From contig CAJURV010000017.1 of assembly GCA_910588925.1 (NCBI GenBank), positions 1 through 30,219 on the forward strand: DNA of 30,219 nucleotides. Reading direction: 5' to 3'. Made by a program: the position numbers and the translations under genes. Under the pieces are notes generated by a model. It ran no database searches and was not told the DNA's origin. It saw nothing but the letters and a program-made list of their open reading frames with translations. The DNA is from an uncultured Rikenellaceae bacterium (lineage in GTDB: Bacteria > Bacteroidota > Bacteroidia > Bacteroidales > Rikenellaceae). Shown here in pieces: positions 1-9,150 of this stretch (positions are counted from its first letter, which is position 1; each line of letters starts with the position of its first letter).

Positions 1-1
1 C

Positions 2-1192
2 TCTACGACCACCACCGAGCCTACGTCGACATTCACCATAACCGTAGACGGCGACCTGGTACAGACATTCTCGGTGAAACAGGCCAAGAAGCCGAGCATA
101 TCGGTAAGTACGGCAACTGTGATAGGCGGTTCGAGTGCGGTGAGCGGTTCGTTCACGGCCTCTACATGGGACCTCAAGAGCAGCGGTTACGTCACCTCGA
201 GCAGCTCAACTCTCACCATTGCCGACCCCAGCACTGCCGGTACGTTCTCGGTGAATATGAAATCGAGCTTCCTGCAGACCGACTCCAATTTGAGCGCGAC
301 AATAACGCTGGTAGGCGTCACAGGCAATCTGGCTACCTGCTCGATAGCTCAGAATAAGGTGGCGTATACGTTCAACCCCACGAGTCTGTCGTTCAAGCAC
401 AACGAAACCGCAGGCAAAACGGTCACCGTCACCTCATCGAATGCGGGTACCATCTCTTCGGGCATGACCGCCACTTCATCGCAGACATGGTGTACGGTTT
501 CGGTAAGCGGTAATGTGGTAACGGCCAAGGTAACTGAAAACAGCGGTAATACTTCGCGTACCGCCACCGTCTACGTCACATACAAGAGTAGCCGGTCGCA
601 GACCTTCAACGTTACCCAGGAGGCAGGCGGACCCGCCACCGTCACCATCGGCGGCGTGCAATGGGCGTCTTACAATGTGGGCGATCCCGGTACTGTCGTA
701 GCCTCTCTTCCCTCGTCTCTCTCCGGCACTCGTTCCGCTTCGCACGGCAAGTTCTACCAGTGGAACCGTAATAAGGCATGGGCTAGTACGAGTGGCGTAT
801 CGGGTTGGAATACTTCTACTCCCAGCGGCACTTCTTGGGGATCAAGTACTAATCCATGCCCCAGCGGGTTCGTAGTTCCGACCAAGGCACAGTGGGACGC
901 TCTTATCAGTGCATGTAACGTTACCAACGGAGGAGGATGGTCATCAAGTGACTATGGATACAGAATCTTTACCGACAAAACGAACAGTGCTAACAAATTG
1001 GAGTTTCCCGCTGTCGGTGACCGGTACTACTCGTCCGGTGCGCTGGAGGTTGCCGGTACGAACGGATTCTATTGGTCGTCTACACAGTACGACTCTAACA
1101 ACGCGTACCGTATGTTCTTCAATAGCAGCAGTGTGGGTACAAACTACGCCTACAGGAGGTTCGGCTATAGCGTGCGCTGTGTCCGCCAATAA
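2..1192 (+). CDS. BACON-like / FISUMP-domain surface protein (3' part)
   Basis: The reading frame is open from base 2 to the TAA at 1190-1192, so the gene starts left of the window; the GTG at 74 is internal. The visible ~396 residues are Ser/Thr-rich beta-type modules. One segment ending in the pattern N-x-S-x-x-R-x-A-T-V-x-V, followed by F-N-V-T-Q, resembles a BACON domain (bases ~370-630). The C-terminal ~190 residues match the Fibrobacter succinogenes major paralogous (FISUMP) type: GVQWASYNVG near the start, then NPCPSGFVVPT, then FYWSS, ending in YSVRCVRQ. Such proteins in Bacteroidales are usually exported and surface-bound, with a role in binding or adhesion; no catalytic residue is seen. 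The signal peptide must lie upstream. The domain type is fairly sure, the function is not. Confidence 0.85.
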   Translation, partial: STTTTEPTSTFTITVDGDLVQTFSVKQAKKPSISVSTATVIGGSSAVSGSFTASTWDLKSSGYVTSSSSTLTIADPSTAGTFSVNMKSSFLQTDSNLSATITLVGVTGNLATCSIAQNKVAYTFNPTSLSFKHNETAGKTVTVTSSNAGTISSGMTATSSQTWCTVSVSGNVVTAKVTENSGNTSRTATVYVTYKSSRSQTFNVTQEAGGPATVTIGGVQWASYNVGDPGTVVASLPSSLSGTRSASHGKFYQWNRNKAWASTSGVSGWNTSTPSGTSWGSSTNPCPSGFVVPTKAQWDALISACNVTNGGGWSSSDYGYRIFTDKTNSANKLEFPAVGDRYYSSGALEVAGTNGFYWSSTQYDSNNAYRMFFNSSSVGTNYAYRRFGYSVRCVRQ

Positions 1193-1684
1193 TATAATTC
1201 TTTGATTCTTTGGTTTCTTTGATTCTTACCCGAGTGCCTGCGAAGCGGCTTGGCACTCACTGGTAAGGCAATGAAAACAGAGCCGACCGATACAGTGCCG
1301 CACAGGTCCATTTTTAATACGGTTATTCTGAAAGTTTTTGATTTCCTCCTCAAAACATTCCTTAAATAACTGATTTACATTCATCGGGTGTTTAGCAGTA
1401 CCCGGGTCTGTCGGCACTTATTTAAAAAATTATATAATAGCTATCGGAAATTATAAAACTCTCTATTAATTACCCGAAGCCGTCATGTCTGATTCAGATG
1501 TGGCGGCTTTTTATATATGTATTTGTCATTTTCAGCATTGTCAAAGCACAGATATTATGTGAACAGAATCTGAACATATCCAGTTCCAGCAAAGCGAAGA
1601 GTATCAGACAAAATTCATCTTAATTGTCCTAGGCATGAATAACATCAGGTCCAATCTCGCCGTTCCGGCCAGAGCGAAACGAGG
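1193..1684. other. Gene-free spacer after the FISUMP gene
   Basis: I see no convincing gene here. A 7-bp hairpin (GAGTGCC at 1232-1238 with GGCACTC at 1252-1258) lies about 40 nt after the stop codon. A minus-strand frame of about 60 codons (1226-1417) has a protein-like start but no recognisable domain and could be a gene remnant. A clear terminator sits at 1478-1512 (listed separately). The rest up to the first long repeat shows nothing. Confidence 0.5.
1478..1512 (+). terminator. Rho-independent terminator
   Basis: AGCCG pairs with CGGCT, and an inner TCTG pairs with CAGA, followed by a run of five T. It lies 286 nt downstream of the FISUMP stop codon, so it either ends that transcript late or ends a small unrecognised transcript in the spacer. 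Confidence 0.7.
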
Positions 1685-2028
1685 GCCATCGAACACAACT
1701 TCCGCCGTTAAATCACGAGGCACTCGCTTCGCTCGTGACCATCGAACACTTTCCGCTTTCCCGCCCCGAAGAATGAGGGGCATGCGGGCCGGAGCCTCCC
1801 CCGACGGAGGCCCGCCTACACGGCTGGTTGTTACGGTATTTACCGCCTACATTATATAAAAACATCTCTCTTGAATGTCACGCGAGGCGCAGTCCTCCGC
1901 AGGCTTCGGTCCTTGTGATGCCGTGGGAGGTATCGCAAAAGTGGAGTTCATTTTGCGGCGTTGTATTTTTCAATGAACAATTCGGTTTATATGTAAAAAG
2001 CGAACAATTTCAGCTAATGCGCATATCT
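1685..2028 (+). repeat. Long intergenic repeat, copy A
   Basis: This copy aligns with 2143-2490 over ~345 nt at roughly 80% identity by eye. Shared landmarks in order are: CCGTTAAATCACGAGGCAC; a GC-rich hairpin at 1784-1815 (GCGGGCC pairing with GGCCCGC); TTTACCGCCTAC; a CCGCAGGCT block; GTGGGAGGTATCGCAAAAGT; and the end motif TTCAGCTAATGCGCATA at 2009-2025. Single-base indels between copies break every reading frame, so it is not protein-coding. Confidence 0.85.
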
Positions 2029-2142
2029 TCAGTCTAAAAAGAAAATCATCGTTTCGCCATAACGACATAAAGCGCAATCGGGCCCGAACCAAGTGAGGAT
2101 TGTCTACTACAAATTCCGCTTTTCAATGTACGAGCCAAGCGA

Positions 2143-2490
2143 TGGCATCAACAACCACTTCCACCGTTAAATCACGAGGCACGAGCGAAGCGAGAGCCAT
2201 CAAACACTTTCCGCTTGGCGGCCCCGAAGCGAAGCGGAGGGGACGAGCGGGCCGGAGCCTCCCCCGACGGAGGCCCGCTTACACGGCTGGGTTGTTACGG
2301 TATTTACCGCCTACCTTATATAAAACCTCTCTCTTGGATGTCATGCGAGACGCGGTCCCCCGCAGGCTCCGGCCCTGTGATGCCGTGGGAGGTATCGCAA
2401 AAGTGAAATTGGTTTTGCGGCACCGTATTTTTCAATGAACAATTAGGTTTATCTGTAAAAAGCGAACAATTTCAGCTAATGCGCATATAT
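2143..2490 (+). repeat. Long intergenic repeat, copy B
   Basis: Direct copy of 1685-2028, displaced by about 460 nt. It carries the same hairpin at 2247-2278 and the same end motif TTCAGCTAATGCGCATA at 2471-2487. It stops just short of the 3' end of the fucosidase gene (2508). Internal ORFs of 60-110 codons do not keep frame with copy A. Confidence 0.85.
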
Positions 2491-2507
2491 TCAAAACGAC
2501 CAACGAC

Positions 2508-3995
2508 TCAAAACGAGCCCGTGTCCCCGCGTTCGTCGTATATGCCGATCTCGTCGACGGTGACCGGTTTGTCGGCAGGGGTAACGTAGACACGCACCTT
2601 TTCGGCCCATATCCTGTCGAAACGACGTATCTTAACCTTGCGGCCGTCGCCCGAGGCATTCAATACGGGCCTCCATCTGCCGTCCGCGAAACATTCAACG
2701 CGATAATCGGTAAAGCTACCCCTACTGTCGGCTATGGATATGGCATTGACAGGTCGGGCCCGATCGAATACCACCTCCGCCCACGGCTCGGCAACGCTCG
2801 AATGCGACTGCCAACGGGTGGTGAAATCGTCGTCGGTGAGGAAGTCGGCTATGTGTATATCGTAGGCCCAAGAGGTATTGCACCTTTTTCCGATAGCTAT
2901 ATTTTCGGATATAATGGGGGCTTCTGTCTCCTTAAGGACGAGTGTACCGGCCGGCCCATCCCACAGACGACCTATCTCGCGGAACACCTCGATGGCGTTA
3001 TCGTCGATGAGACCGTCGCGATTGGGTGCGACATTGAGAAGCAGAACGCAATAGGCCTCGTTGAGCGGCAGAAGATTGTCACGCACCAACGATTCGGCAC
3101 TCTTGACGGGGGATGTAGGGAAATCGGGCTTCCAGAACCAACTTTTGTTTACAGGGAGGCTCGACACGGCGGGCAGAACGTTGGTGGCGGTGGAAACATG
3201 CTGACCGGCGTTTTGCTCGTAAGACTTTATATCAGTATAATAGAGACCGTCATGCGGATATTTGCCGGCGTTAAGCTCCATAACGAGGCATTCGGGCTGC
3301 AACGACTTGACAAGGCGGTAGATATCCTCGAAAGGCACCTCGTCGTAGGATATGCGCGACCACGGAGTGTCCCACCCGTCTATAAACAGGGCCGCGATGG
3401 GACCGTAAGAGGTTAGAAGCTCGGTAAGCTGGGCCTTTATCATATCCACGCTCTCAGGGGTGACGAAACCGGGACGGATATCGTGGTGAGTATCGAGGAT
3501 GGAGTAATAGAGCGCCACTTTCAAGCCACGGGCACGGAAAGCATCGGCATACATAGCCACTACGTCGCCGTCGAAGGGCGAGGAGGCCACGCTGTAATCG
3601 GTGGTGGCGGTATCCCATATACAGAAGCCCGAATGGTGCTTGGCCGTAAGACAACCGAAAGAGGCGTGTGCCGATGCGGCCGCCTCGGCCCACTGGTCGC
3701 AGTCGAGCCGGGTGGGATTGAACAACAAGGCCGGGGTATCGGGATCGGGCCAGTCGTCGCCCACGTATGTAGGAATATTAAAGTGTATGAACATGCCCAG
3801 ACGCATGTCGACAAACTCCTGTTGCAGACTATAAAGCGATTTGGCCGGAGCCGTTGTCACAGACTCTACAGACAGCCCTCTGCGCGAAGAGGCATCTGAA
3901 GCGAAAGAACCGCCGTCTACAGCAGAGGCGACAGCCGCCGGTGACGACATAATACAGACTGCGAGGGATGTAACCAGAACAGATAATATTTTCAT
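2508..3995 (-). CDS. Exported alpha-L-fucosidase (GH29) with C-terminal discoidin-like domain
   Basis: Predicted to release L-fucose from glycans in the periplasm or at the cell surface. The 495-residue product starts with a signal peptide (MKILSVLVTS, hydrophobic to about residue 25). The catalytic barrel spans ~50-345: GMFIHF at 68-72, AKHHSGF at 118-124, and LFIDGWD, whose Asp206 fits the GH29 nucleophile position. MLLNVAP-type ending of the barrel appears as LLLNVAP near 318-324. Residues ~360-490 (ENIAIGKRCNTSW, then TRWQS, then RVYVTPADKPVTVDEIGIY) look like an F5/8 type C (CBM32-like) sugar-binding domain. The acid/base residue cannot be assigned by eye. It lies downstream of msrA on the same strand with a 159-nt gap and probably has its own promoter. 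No SusCD genes adjoin it. Confidence 0.93.
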   Translation of the reverse strand: MKILSVLVTSLAVCIMSSPAAVASAVDGGSFASDASSRRGLSVESVTTAPAKSLYSLQQEFVDMRLGMFIHFNIPTYVGDDWPDPDTPALLFNPTRLDCDQWAEAAASAHASFGCLTAKHHSGFCIWDTATTDYSVASSPFDGDVVAMYADAFRARGLKVALYYSILDTHHDIRPGFVTPESVDMIKAQLTELLTSYGPIAALFIDGWDTPWSRISYDEVPFEDIYRLVKSLQPECLVMELNAGKYPHDGLYYTDIKSYEQNAGQHVSTATNVLPAVSSLPVNKSWFWKPDFPTSPVKSAESLVRDNLLPLNEAYCVLLLNVAPNRDGLIDDNAIEVFREIGRLWDGPAGTLVLKETEAPIISENIAIGKRCNTSWAYDIHIADFLTDDDFTTRWQSHSSVAEPWAEVVFDRARPVNAISIADSRGSFTDYRVECFADGRWRPVLNASGDGRKVKIRRFDRIWAEKVRVYVTPADKPVTVDEIGIYDERGDTGSF

Positions 3996-4037
3996 ATCGT
4001 ATTTTTACTTATCGGTATTAATTAACGTATAACATAG

Positions 4038-4045
4038 CAAAAATA
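4038..4045 (-). promoter_or_regulatory. Candidate -7 box for the fucosidase gene
   Basis: On the minus strand this reads TATTTTTG, matching the Bacteroidetes TAnnTTTG -7 element, 42 nt before the fucosidase ATG. I see no good TTTG -33 box at the right spacing, so this is tentative. Confidence 0.4.
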
Positions 4046-4154
4046 TTTCTCCGGCAGACACTAACGCTCCATACGGCGGATAGCGACGTGCACGAGGACC
4101 GATAGCACATAGCATCCATCGTATATAACCGGATCAATCAGACGACATACACTG

Positions 4155-4658
4155 TCAGAACCGTTTGGTATAAGAGTGACAATAGGGTGAAGTGCCCTTC
4201 TTGGTATAGTAGTTCTGGTGATACTCCTCCGCACGATAGAAAGGCGTGGCCTCACGTAGCTGGGTAACCACGTCGTAACCCTTGTCTGCGAGCTCGCCAA
4301 TCACCTTGCGAGCCGTGCCGAGCTGATCGGGCGAGGTGTAAAATATCACTGAGCGGTATTGTTCGCCTATGTCGGGCCCCTGGCCGTCGCGCTGAGTGGG
4401 ATCGTGTATCTCGAAAAAGAGCTTGCACAGATGTTCATAACTCTCCTTGCGGGGGTCGAAGACTATCCTGACCGCCTCAACATAACCAGTGTTACCCATG
4501 CACACCTGCTCGTAGGTAGGAGCCACTATATCCGCATGGCCACCGATATAACCCGCCTCTATCGACTCTATATCGGCCATTTTTCTCATCACATGCTCCA
4601 CTCCCCAGAAACAACCTCCGGCAAAAATAGCCACCTCTCTGTCTTGCATCTCTTTCAT
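4155..4658 (-). CDS. msrA: Peptide-methionine (S)-S-oxide reductase MsrA
   Basis: Reduces methionine-S-sulfoxide in oxidised proteins and free methionine. The 167-residue product has the family signature GGCFWG with catalytic Cys16, followed by GYIGG, the Y-E-Q-V-C-M-G-N-T-G-Y-V-E block, and FFEIHDPTQRDGQGPDIGEQYRS (split here only by position: ~91-113). The C-terminal YCHSYTKRF contains a possible resolving Cys. I chose the ATG at 4656-4658 because the MsrA fold begins right after it; an in-frame start at 4718 would add 20 residues not typical of the family. No N-terminal signal is seen, so it should be cytoplasmic. There is no MsrB domain or neighbour in this window. Confidence 0.95.
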   Translation of the reverse strand: MKEMQDREVAIFAGGCFWGVEHVMRKMADIESIEAGYIGGHADIVAPTYEQVCMGNTGYVEAVRIVFDPRKESYEHLCKLFFEIHDPTQRDGQGPDIGEQYRSVIFYTSPDQLGTARKVIGELADKGYDVVTQLREATPFYRAEEYHQNYYTKKGTSPYCHSYTKRF

Positions 4659-5126
4659 AACATGTAGTGTTTTAATGCAACCCCGCGCCCCATTCGGCAA
4701 GCGTGCCCATTGCGACACGCTCTTACACTTATACCGAAAGAAACGCCAAGCTCTTAAGAACTATAAATATAAGGGAATTACCTGCAAAAAACAAGCCTTT
4801 TTCGAAAGAAACCGCCAAATAACAACCTGAAAGATTCATGTCGCATACAAACCGACGGCTCTTACCGACAGGACTAAACGAATAACGCCTTACGCCTGTG
4901 CGGACTTAAAGACAGAAACAGGACGTACCTTGACCTTGCGACGAGATGCCGATATTATAAATTTCATGCTAAACACCTGCACGAACACTCCGGCACAATG
5001 AGACCCGTATAAGAAATATCATATACCAAGCCCCACGACAAAGCCGCCTAATCATTGGCATTGAACGCCTTATATTTTTTATTTCGTATTTCACCCGACA
5101 ACGGCATAAAAAATAGTCGCATACAT
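4659..5126. other. Gene-free spacer between msrA and tRNA-Asp
   Basis: About 470 nt with no supported gene on either strand. It is AT-rich near both ends, and I found no clear promoter for msrA and no repeat. Confidence 0.5.
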
Positions 5127-5158
5127 TTTGTGAAATAGAGAAAGATGTATTATATTTG
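5127..5158 (+). promoter_or_regulatory. Promoter of tRNA-Asp
   Basis: TTTG at 5127-5130 and TATATTTG at 5151-5158 are 20 nt apart. This is a near-perfect Bacteroidetes sigma-ABfr promoter (TTTG-N19-21-TAnnTTTG), placed 17 nt before the first tRNA base. Confidence 0.85.
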
Positions 5159-5174
5159 CACTGCAAAAACGAAC

Positions 5175-5248
5175 GGTGTGGTAGTTCAGCTGGTTAGAAT
5201 GCCTGCCTGTCACGCAGGAGGTCGCGAGTTCGAGTCTCGTCCATACCG
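5175..5248 (+). tRNA. tRNA-Asp (GTC)
   Basis: The cloverleaf can be folded by hand. The acceptor GGTGTGG pairs with CCATACC (one G-T pair), the D arm starts GTTCAGC, the anticodon stem is CCTGC/GCAGG around loop CTGTCAC with anticodon GTC, and the T arm carries GTTCGAG. The discriminator base is G. The 3' CCA is not encoded (the next bases are CAA), so it must be added after transcription. Confidence 0.97.
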
Positions 5249-5250
5249 CA

Positions 5251-5281
5251 AAAAGCTCCCTTTCTATGGGGAGCTTTTTTG
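5251..5281 (+). terminator. Rho-independent terminator of tRNA-Asp
   Basis: AAGCTCCC pairs with GGGGAGCTT around a short loop and is followed by six T. It begins directly after the tRNA. Confidence 0.9.
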
Positions 5282-5359
5282 TTTCGGCAGACATCGCGAT
5301 TCGTGCCTATACGACCAAGGCTATTCACCGCATCGAACGCGATTTTATCCTACCGCATA

Positions 5360-7792
5360 TTACATATCTGAAATATCGCTCCGTCTTCCTTTTATCACCG
5401 CCGCCACCGTCAGAGCTACCACTGCCGCAGTAGGTATCGCCACGACCATAAGGTCGATGGAATGGCCGCTACCGTAGGAATGCATCCCTGTGAGATAGTA
5501 GTTGACGCCGAAGAAGGTCATAAGCACAGTATATAGGGCGAATATGGACATGACAGAGAATGCGAGCGTACCGCGCAATGCCGGTATCAGGCGGGCATGG
5601 AGCACGAAAGCGTATGTCATCATGGTTATTAGCGCCCATGTCTCCTTGGGGTCCCATCCCCAATAACGTCCCCACGATTCGTTGGCCCACACGGCTCCGA
5701 GGAATACCCCGGCCGTGAGTAGCACCAGCCCTATTATCAAAGCTATCTCGTTTATGACGGCCAACTCCTCCACCTTTGCGAGCACACTCCTCTTACGCGT
5801 AGACACCGTTACCGCGAGCGACACCAGCCCGAGCAACGCCCCCACACCGAAAAAACCGTAGCTAGCCGTCACCACCGCCACATGCAACATCAACCAGTAT
5901 GATTTGAGCACAGGCACAAGCGGCGTTATCTCCGGGTCGAGGAAGTTGAGTTGCGAGATCATGATAACGGCTCCGCCCATGATGGTGGCCACCGAGAGAG
6001 CCACCGGAGAACGACGCGTGAATATAAGACCGGCCAGCACGGCACACCAACCGGCGTACACCATCGACTCGTAGGTATTGGTCCATGGAGCACGCCCGGA
6101 AATGTACCACCTGAGCCCCATGCCGAAAGCGGCGTAAAGGAAGAACAGGGCTATGACCACAGCCGCCGCCGTAATAAAGCGACGCTCCCACCCGAAACCG
6201 CCGCCGAGCAACGACCACAACAATACAGCCAGCAATACCCCGCCCGCAGCAAGATAACCTACGGCCGAAATTTTGAATATGTTATGCCGGTTGTAATATA
6301 GCTCGGCACGAACCTTATCGCGGGCAATGAGATGTTCCGGTGACGCCTTAGCCCGCTGATAGGTATCCATCATGCCGATGACTTTTAGCACTCCGGACAG
6401 ATCGCCGGTCTCTAAATAATTTTCATGTTCGGTAAACAGATAGGGGAATATCATCGTTACGAACAACGAATCGGGACCGTGGAAAGCCGACAGATCGTCG
6501 CCCGCGGATATCCATTTGTCCGTAGGGCTGTCGGGTTCGGGAAACATGGGCAACATGCGGCCCGAGAGCAAGGCGTTGAGTATGTTGACCTGTTCGTCGA
6601 GCTTCATGAACTCCTTATCGAGCTTGGTACGTGCGCTCGCATCCTTGGCGTAGGCCTCGTGCACTCTCTCGGAGATTTTGTAGTCGCCCGCTTCGTCGAA
6701 CATATCGTTGAAAGAGACATAACCGTCGGACGATCCCACTTCGGTGGCAAGCGGACCGCTCGCAAGCTCTATGACAGGGACATTGGCCCACTTATAAGGG
6801 TCGTAGACCATGCCTAACAACACCTGCGGAGAGCTCAGTGCGCCGTAACCTTCGGAGCGGTGCAATTTGCGCATTATCTTGTCGGCGTATGTACCGATCG
6901 GCTCCACTCGTCCGCCCGGGTCCTGCACCAGCAATGCGGCAAAAGAGTCCGCCGCCTCGCGGGCCACGGCGTTACGTTCCACCACGCCGGCATCTACACG
7001 GGAACGTGCAGGAACTTGCGCGCACAGCACACCGGGCAGGAGCAGGACCAGCATAAGAACGGCGCCCCTCTTAATATCGGAAAGACGACCGATCAGATAA
7101 CGGAAACGTCCGTTTTTATCGAAAAAGCTCATTATCATGCCCACCATCAGCAACACGTAACCGATATAACTTATGACGGTACCTGCCATGTCACGGTTGA
7201 CCGTGAGCACAGTGCCCGCCTCGTCCTGATCGTATGACGACTGGTAGACGCGATAGGGACCGATATAGGCGATATTGTTCATGAATATCTTCGCACGACG
7301 GCTCTCCCCCTTATATGTGATATCGACATCGCTCTCGAAATAGGACGGACTCATCGACCCCGGATAACGTTCCACGGTGAAGTCGTTCAGCCTTATGGAG
7401 AAAGGTAGCTCCTCTTCCGACACTACTCTGCCATCCTCGATTATATGAAGAGCCGACGAACTCTCGCCCTCGCGGATGTGCATAATGCCCTCCTGCGAAT
7501 AGATATGCGTAACCATAGCGCCGACCAGCACCACCGCCAAAGCCCAGTGCAACACCACCACGCCCCACATCTTACGCTCATATAGCCTCTTTCCGAAGCT
7601 TACGGCGATGAAATTGACTATCATTATCCCCTGCAGGGCGATGAACCACCAGCTGTGATAGAAATAGGCCATAGCGCCCGACGTGCCGTGACCAGCCTCG
7701 AAAAATGTGGCCCACGCCATAGCCACGATATAAAGAGCTATCAGAACCGCCATAAGACGATATGAAGAGAGGAACGATAATATCTTTTTCAT
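5360..7792 (-). CDS. ccsBA: Cytochrome c biogenesis protein, ResB-CcsA fusion (System II)
   Basis: Exports haem and attaches it to CXXCH motifs of periplasmic apocytochromes. The 810-residue membrane protein has a ResB-like N-terminal part (transmembrane segments at ~10-30, 45-65, 75-95 and ~205-225 around a periplasmic region), another hydrophobic stretch near 245-260, a periplasmic linker at ~260-505, and a CcsA-like C-terminal part with about eight membrane segments. The CcsA haem-handling motif is present: WANESWGRYWGWDPKETWA at ~702-720. Conserved histidines flank it, in LMLHVAV (~637) and GMHSYG (~771). The ATG at 7790-7792 was chosen because MKKILSFLSSYR precedes the first membrane segment; a start at 7822 would add ten residues. 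It is monocistronic here, but the c-type cytochromes encoded at 9606-13562 and 19798-21597 are natural clients. Confidence 0.93.
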   Translation of the reverse strand: MKKILSFLSSYRLMAVLIALYIVAMAWATFFEAGHGTSGAMAYFYHSWWFIALQGIMIVNFIAVSFGKRLYERKMWGVVVLHWALAVVLVGAMVTHIYSQEGIMHIREGESSSALHIIEDGRVVSEEELPFSIRLNDFTVERYPGSMSPSYFESDVDITYKGESRRAKIFMNNIAYIGPYRVYQSSYDQDEAGTVLTVNRDMAGTVISYIGYVLLMVGMIMSFFDKNGRFRYLIGRLSDIKRGAVLMLVLLLPGVLCAQVPARSRVDAGVVERNAVAREAADSFAALLVQDPGGRVEPIGTYADKIMRKLHRSEGYGALSSPQVLLGMVYDPYKWANVPVIELASGPLATEVGSSDGYVSFNDMFDEAGDYKISERVHEAYAKDASARTKLDKEFMKLDEQVNILNALLSGRMLPMFPEPDSPTDKWISAGDDLSAFHGPDSLFVTMIFPYLFTEHENYLETGDLSGVLKVIGMMDTYQRAKASPEHLIARDKVRAELYYNRHNIFKISAVGYLAAGGVLLAVLLWSLLGGGFGWERRFITAAAVVIALFFLYAAFGMGLRWYISGRAPWTNTYESMVYAGWCAVLAGLIFTRRSPVALSVATIMGGAVIMISQLNFLDPEITPLVPVLKSYWLMLHVAVVTASYGFFGVGALLGLVSLAVTVSTRKRSVLAKVEELAVINEIALIIGLVLLTAGVFLGAVWANESWGRYWGWDPKETWALITMMTYAFVLHARLIPALRGTLAFSVMSIFALYTVLMTFFGVNYYLTGMHSYGSGHSIDLMVVAIPTAAVVALTVAAVIKGRRSDISDM

Positions 7793-7841
7793 CCGAACCA
7801 TACTATATAAAGGCGACCGCAATCGCTAAAAAACATAATTA

Positions 7842-7849
7842 CAAAGTTA
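7842..7849 (-). promoter_or_regulatory. Candidate -7 box for ccsBA
   Basis: The minus strand reads TAACTTTG, matching TAnnTTTG, 49 nt before the chosen ATG. The -33 element is not clear. Confidence 0.45.
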
Positions 7850-8134
7850 AGAAACTATTTTTATCTGGAAGTGTCGGGCTCTTTTTTAGTTGTTATCGTG
7901 AAATAGTACACTCTCCTTTATACGTTCTGCTGGATAACACGCCTTACGGTCGGCAAAAAGGAGGAGATTATATAAAAAAGTCGGGCTTCGTGGGGAGAGG
8001 TTACTCCATTACAAGGCACAGCCCACACGGGTATCACTTCGCTTGCCCGGGGAAGCGAGATTGTGTTTAAGTGTATGCGAGTCGTTCGGAACGAATATTT
8101 GGTGGGACTGTTCGGGTTTATTTTGTATTGACGG

Positions 8135-8460
8135 TATGCGCATTAGCTATGCTTTTGCCCGGATGGCGGCACGAGCGGAGCGAGAGCCATAGACAGGGAT
8201 TCCTTATGAAAAGGTCTTCTTTTGCGTGGGGTGGAGTGTTTGCATGGGGTTGGAGCGATTCACTTAAGGGACGGAGCCTGCGGGGGACCGCTTAAGCGTG
8301 ACGCTCTGTCGATTCCCAGCGGTGATTTAAGCGGAATAGGCCTATGATTGCTGCAACTTACGCGGGCCTCCGTTGGGGGAGGCTTCGGCCCGCTCATCCC
8401 TCGTGCCTCGGGATTTAACGGCGGAAGTGTGTTTGATGCCCTCGCTGCGCTCAAGCTTTC
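8135..8460 (-). repeat. Long intergenic repeat, copy C (inverted, diverged)
   Basis: The landmarks of copies A and B appear here in the same order but on the opposite strand: TATGCGCATTAGCT (8135-8148, complement of the end motif), CGGAGCCTGCGGGGGACCGC (8272-8291), the GC-rich hairpin at 8362-8393 (30 of 32 bases as in copy B), and GTGCCTCGGGATTTAACGG near 8403-8421. The sequence between the landmarks is diverged and shorter. Confidence 0.75.
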
Positions 8461-8846
8461 GCCTGTGTGAGACGTCTTACGACGTGTTTGTGTCTGCTCG
8501 TTCATTATTTTACAACTCGCTACGCTCTGGTTATACCTATGTGTGTACCGCCTTACGGCGTTTTGGTTAGTCGTTATTAGGCGGCTTTCTGTGCTTTGTC
8601 TTTTGCTGTTGTGTTTAGTATAGTTGGAAGTTTATAGCGTTTCCGCTTTAATCTCGTTTGTTTTTGTTGGGGATGTTTTGTATTGCTCGTGCGGGTGCAT
8701 CCCCTTCGGGGACGCGTTAGGGATTTTATAGGTTTGGGGCGTACATGTAGGAAGTTTTAGTGGAGTTTGGGAAGTACGCGATCTCTGAACGCTCTCGTTG
8801 TGCAGTTGGCGCGCGAGGTTCGGTTAACGTGGGGCTGCTTCCGTCG

Positions 8847-8954
8847 CTTTTTAGCCACAAAAATCGCCGATCCCGTTCGTGAGCCACCGGAGCGTACTCG
8901 GTGTACGTGAGGATGGCTCACGCCCGCGATCGACGATTTTTGAGGTCTAAAAAG
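8847..8954. repeat. Long imperfect inverted repeat
   Basis: The left arm (8847-8886, starting CTTTTTAG and ending GTGAGCCA) and the right arm (8914-8954, TGGCTCACG to CTAAAAAG) are complementary over about 40 nt with a few mismatches and one bulge. The ~27-nt loop itself contains CGTAC/GTACG. It would form a long stem in RNA or a cruciform in DNA. No coding capacity is seen. Confidence 0.75.
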
Positions 8955-9104
8955 TCTCGGCGCCCTGCGACCTTTAGTTGTGTGCGAGGGCTAGCATGCC
9001 TGCGACTTGCGGTTAATGCGCATTTATTTGGGTGTGAAGTGATGTTATCTGCTCGCCGGGGGCTGTTCCAACCTCTGTCGGGTTAATTCTTGTCATTATC
9101 TTGG

Positions 9105-9150
9105 GAGCGGCACCTCGTGCCGCATGAGTGGCTTCAGCTAATGCGCATAC
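9105..9150 (+). repeat. Fragment of the intergenic repeat
   Basis: The end motif TTCAGCTAATGCGCATA recurs exactly at 9133-9149. The upstream landmarks of the long repeat are not recognisable, so this may be a truncated copy. Confidence 0.55.

Noticed and set aside
1226..1417. Minus-strand 63-codon frame with a protein-like segment MNVNQLFKECFEEEIKNF
   Set aside because: No domain, no promoter or ribosome site, and no repeat of it elsewhere. It may be a remnant; not enough for a gene call.
1635..2438. ORFs of 60-112 codons inside repeat copies A and B, with similar peptide pieces (AGASPDGGP, MPWEVSQK)
   Set aside because: The matching pieces fall in different frames of the two copies because of single-base indels, so no common protein exists; the similarity is that of non-coding repeat DNA.
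7762..8070. 102-codon plus-strand ORF over the ccsBA start
   Set aside because: It overlaps the ccsBA coding start and promoter on the other strand and has no domain or ribosome site.
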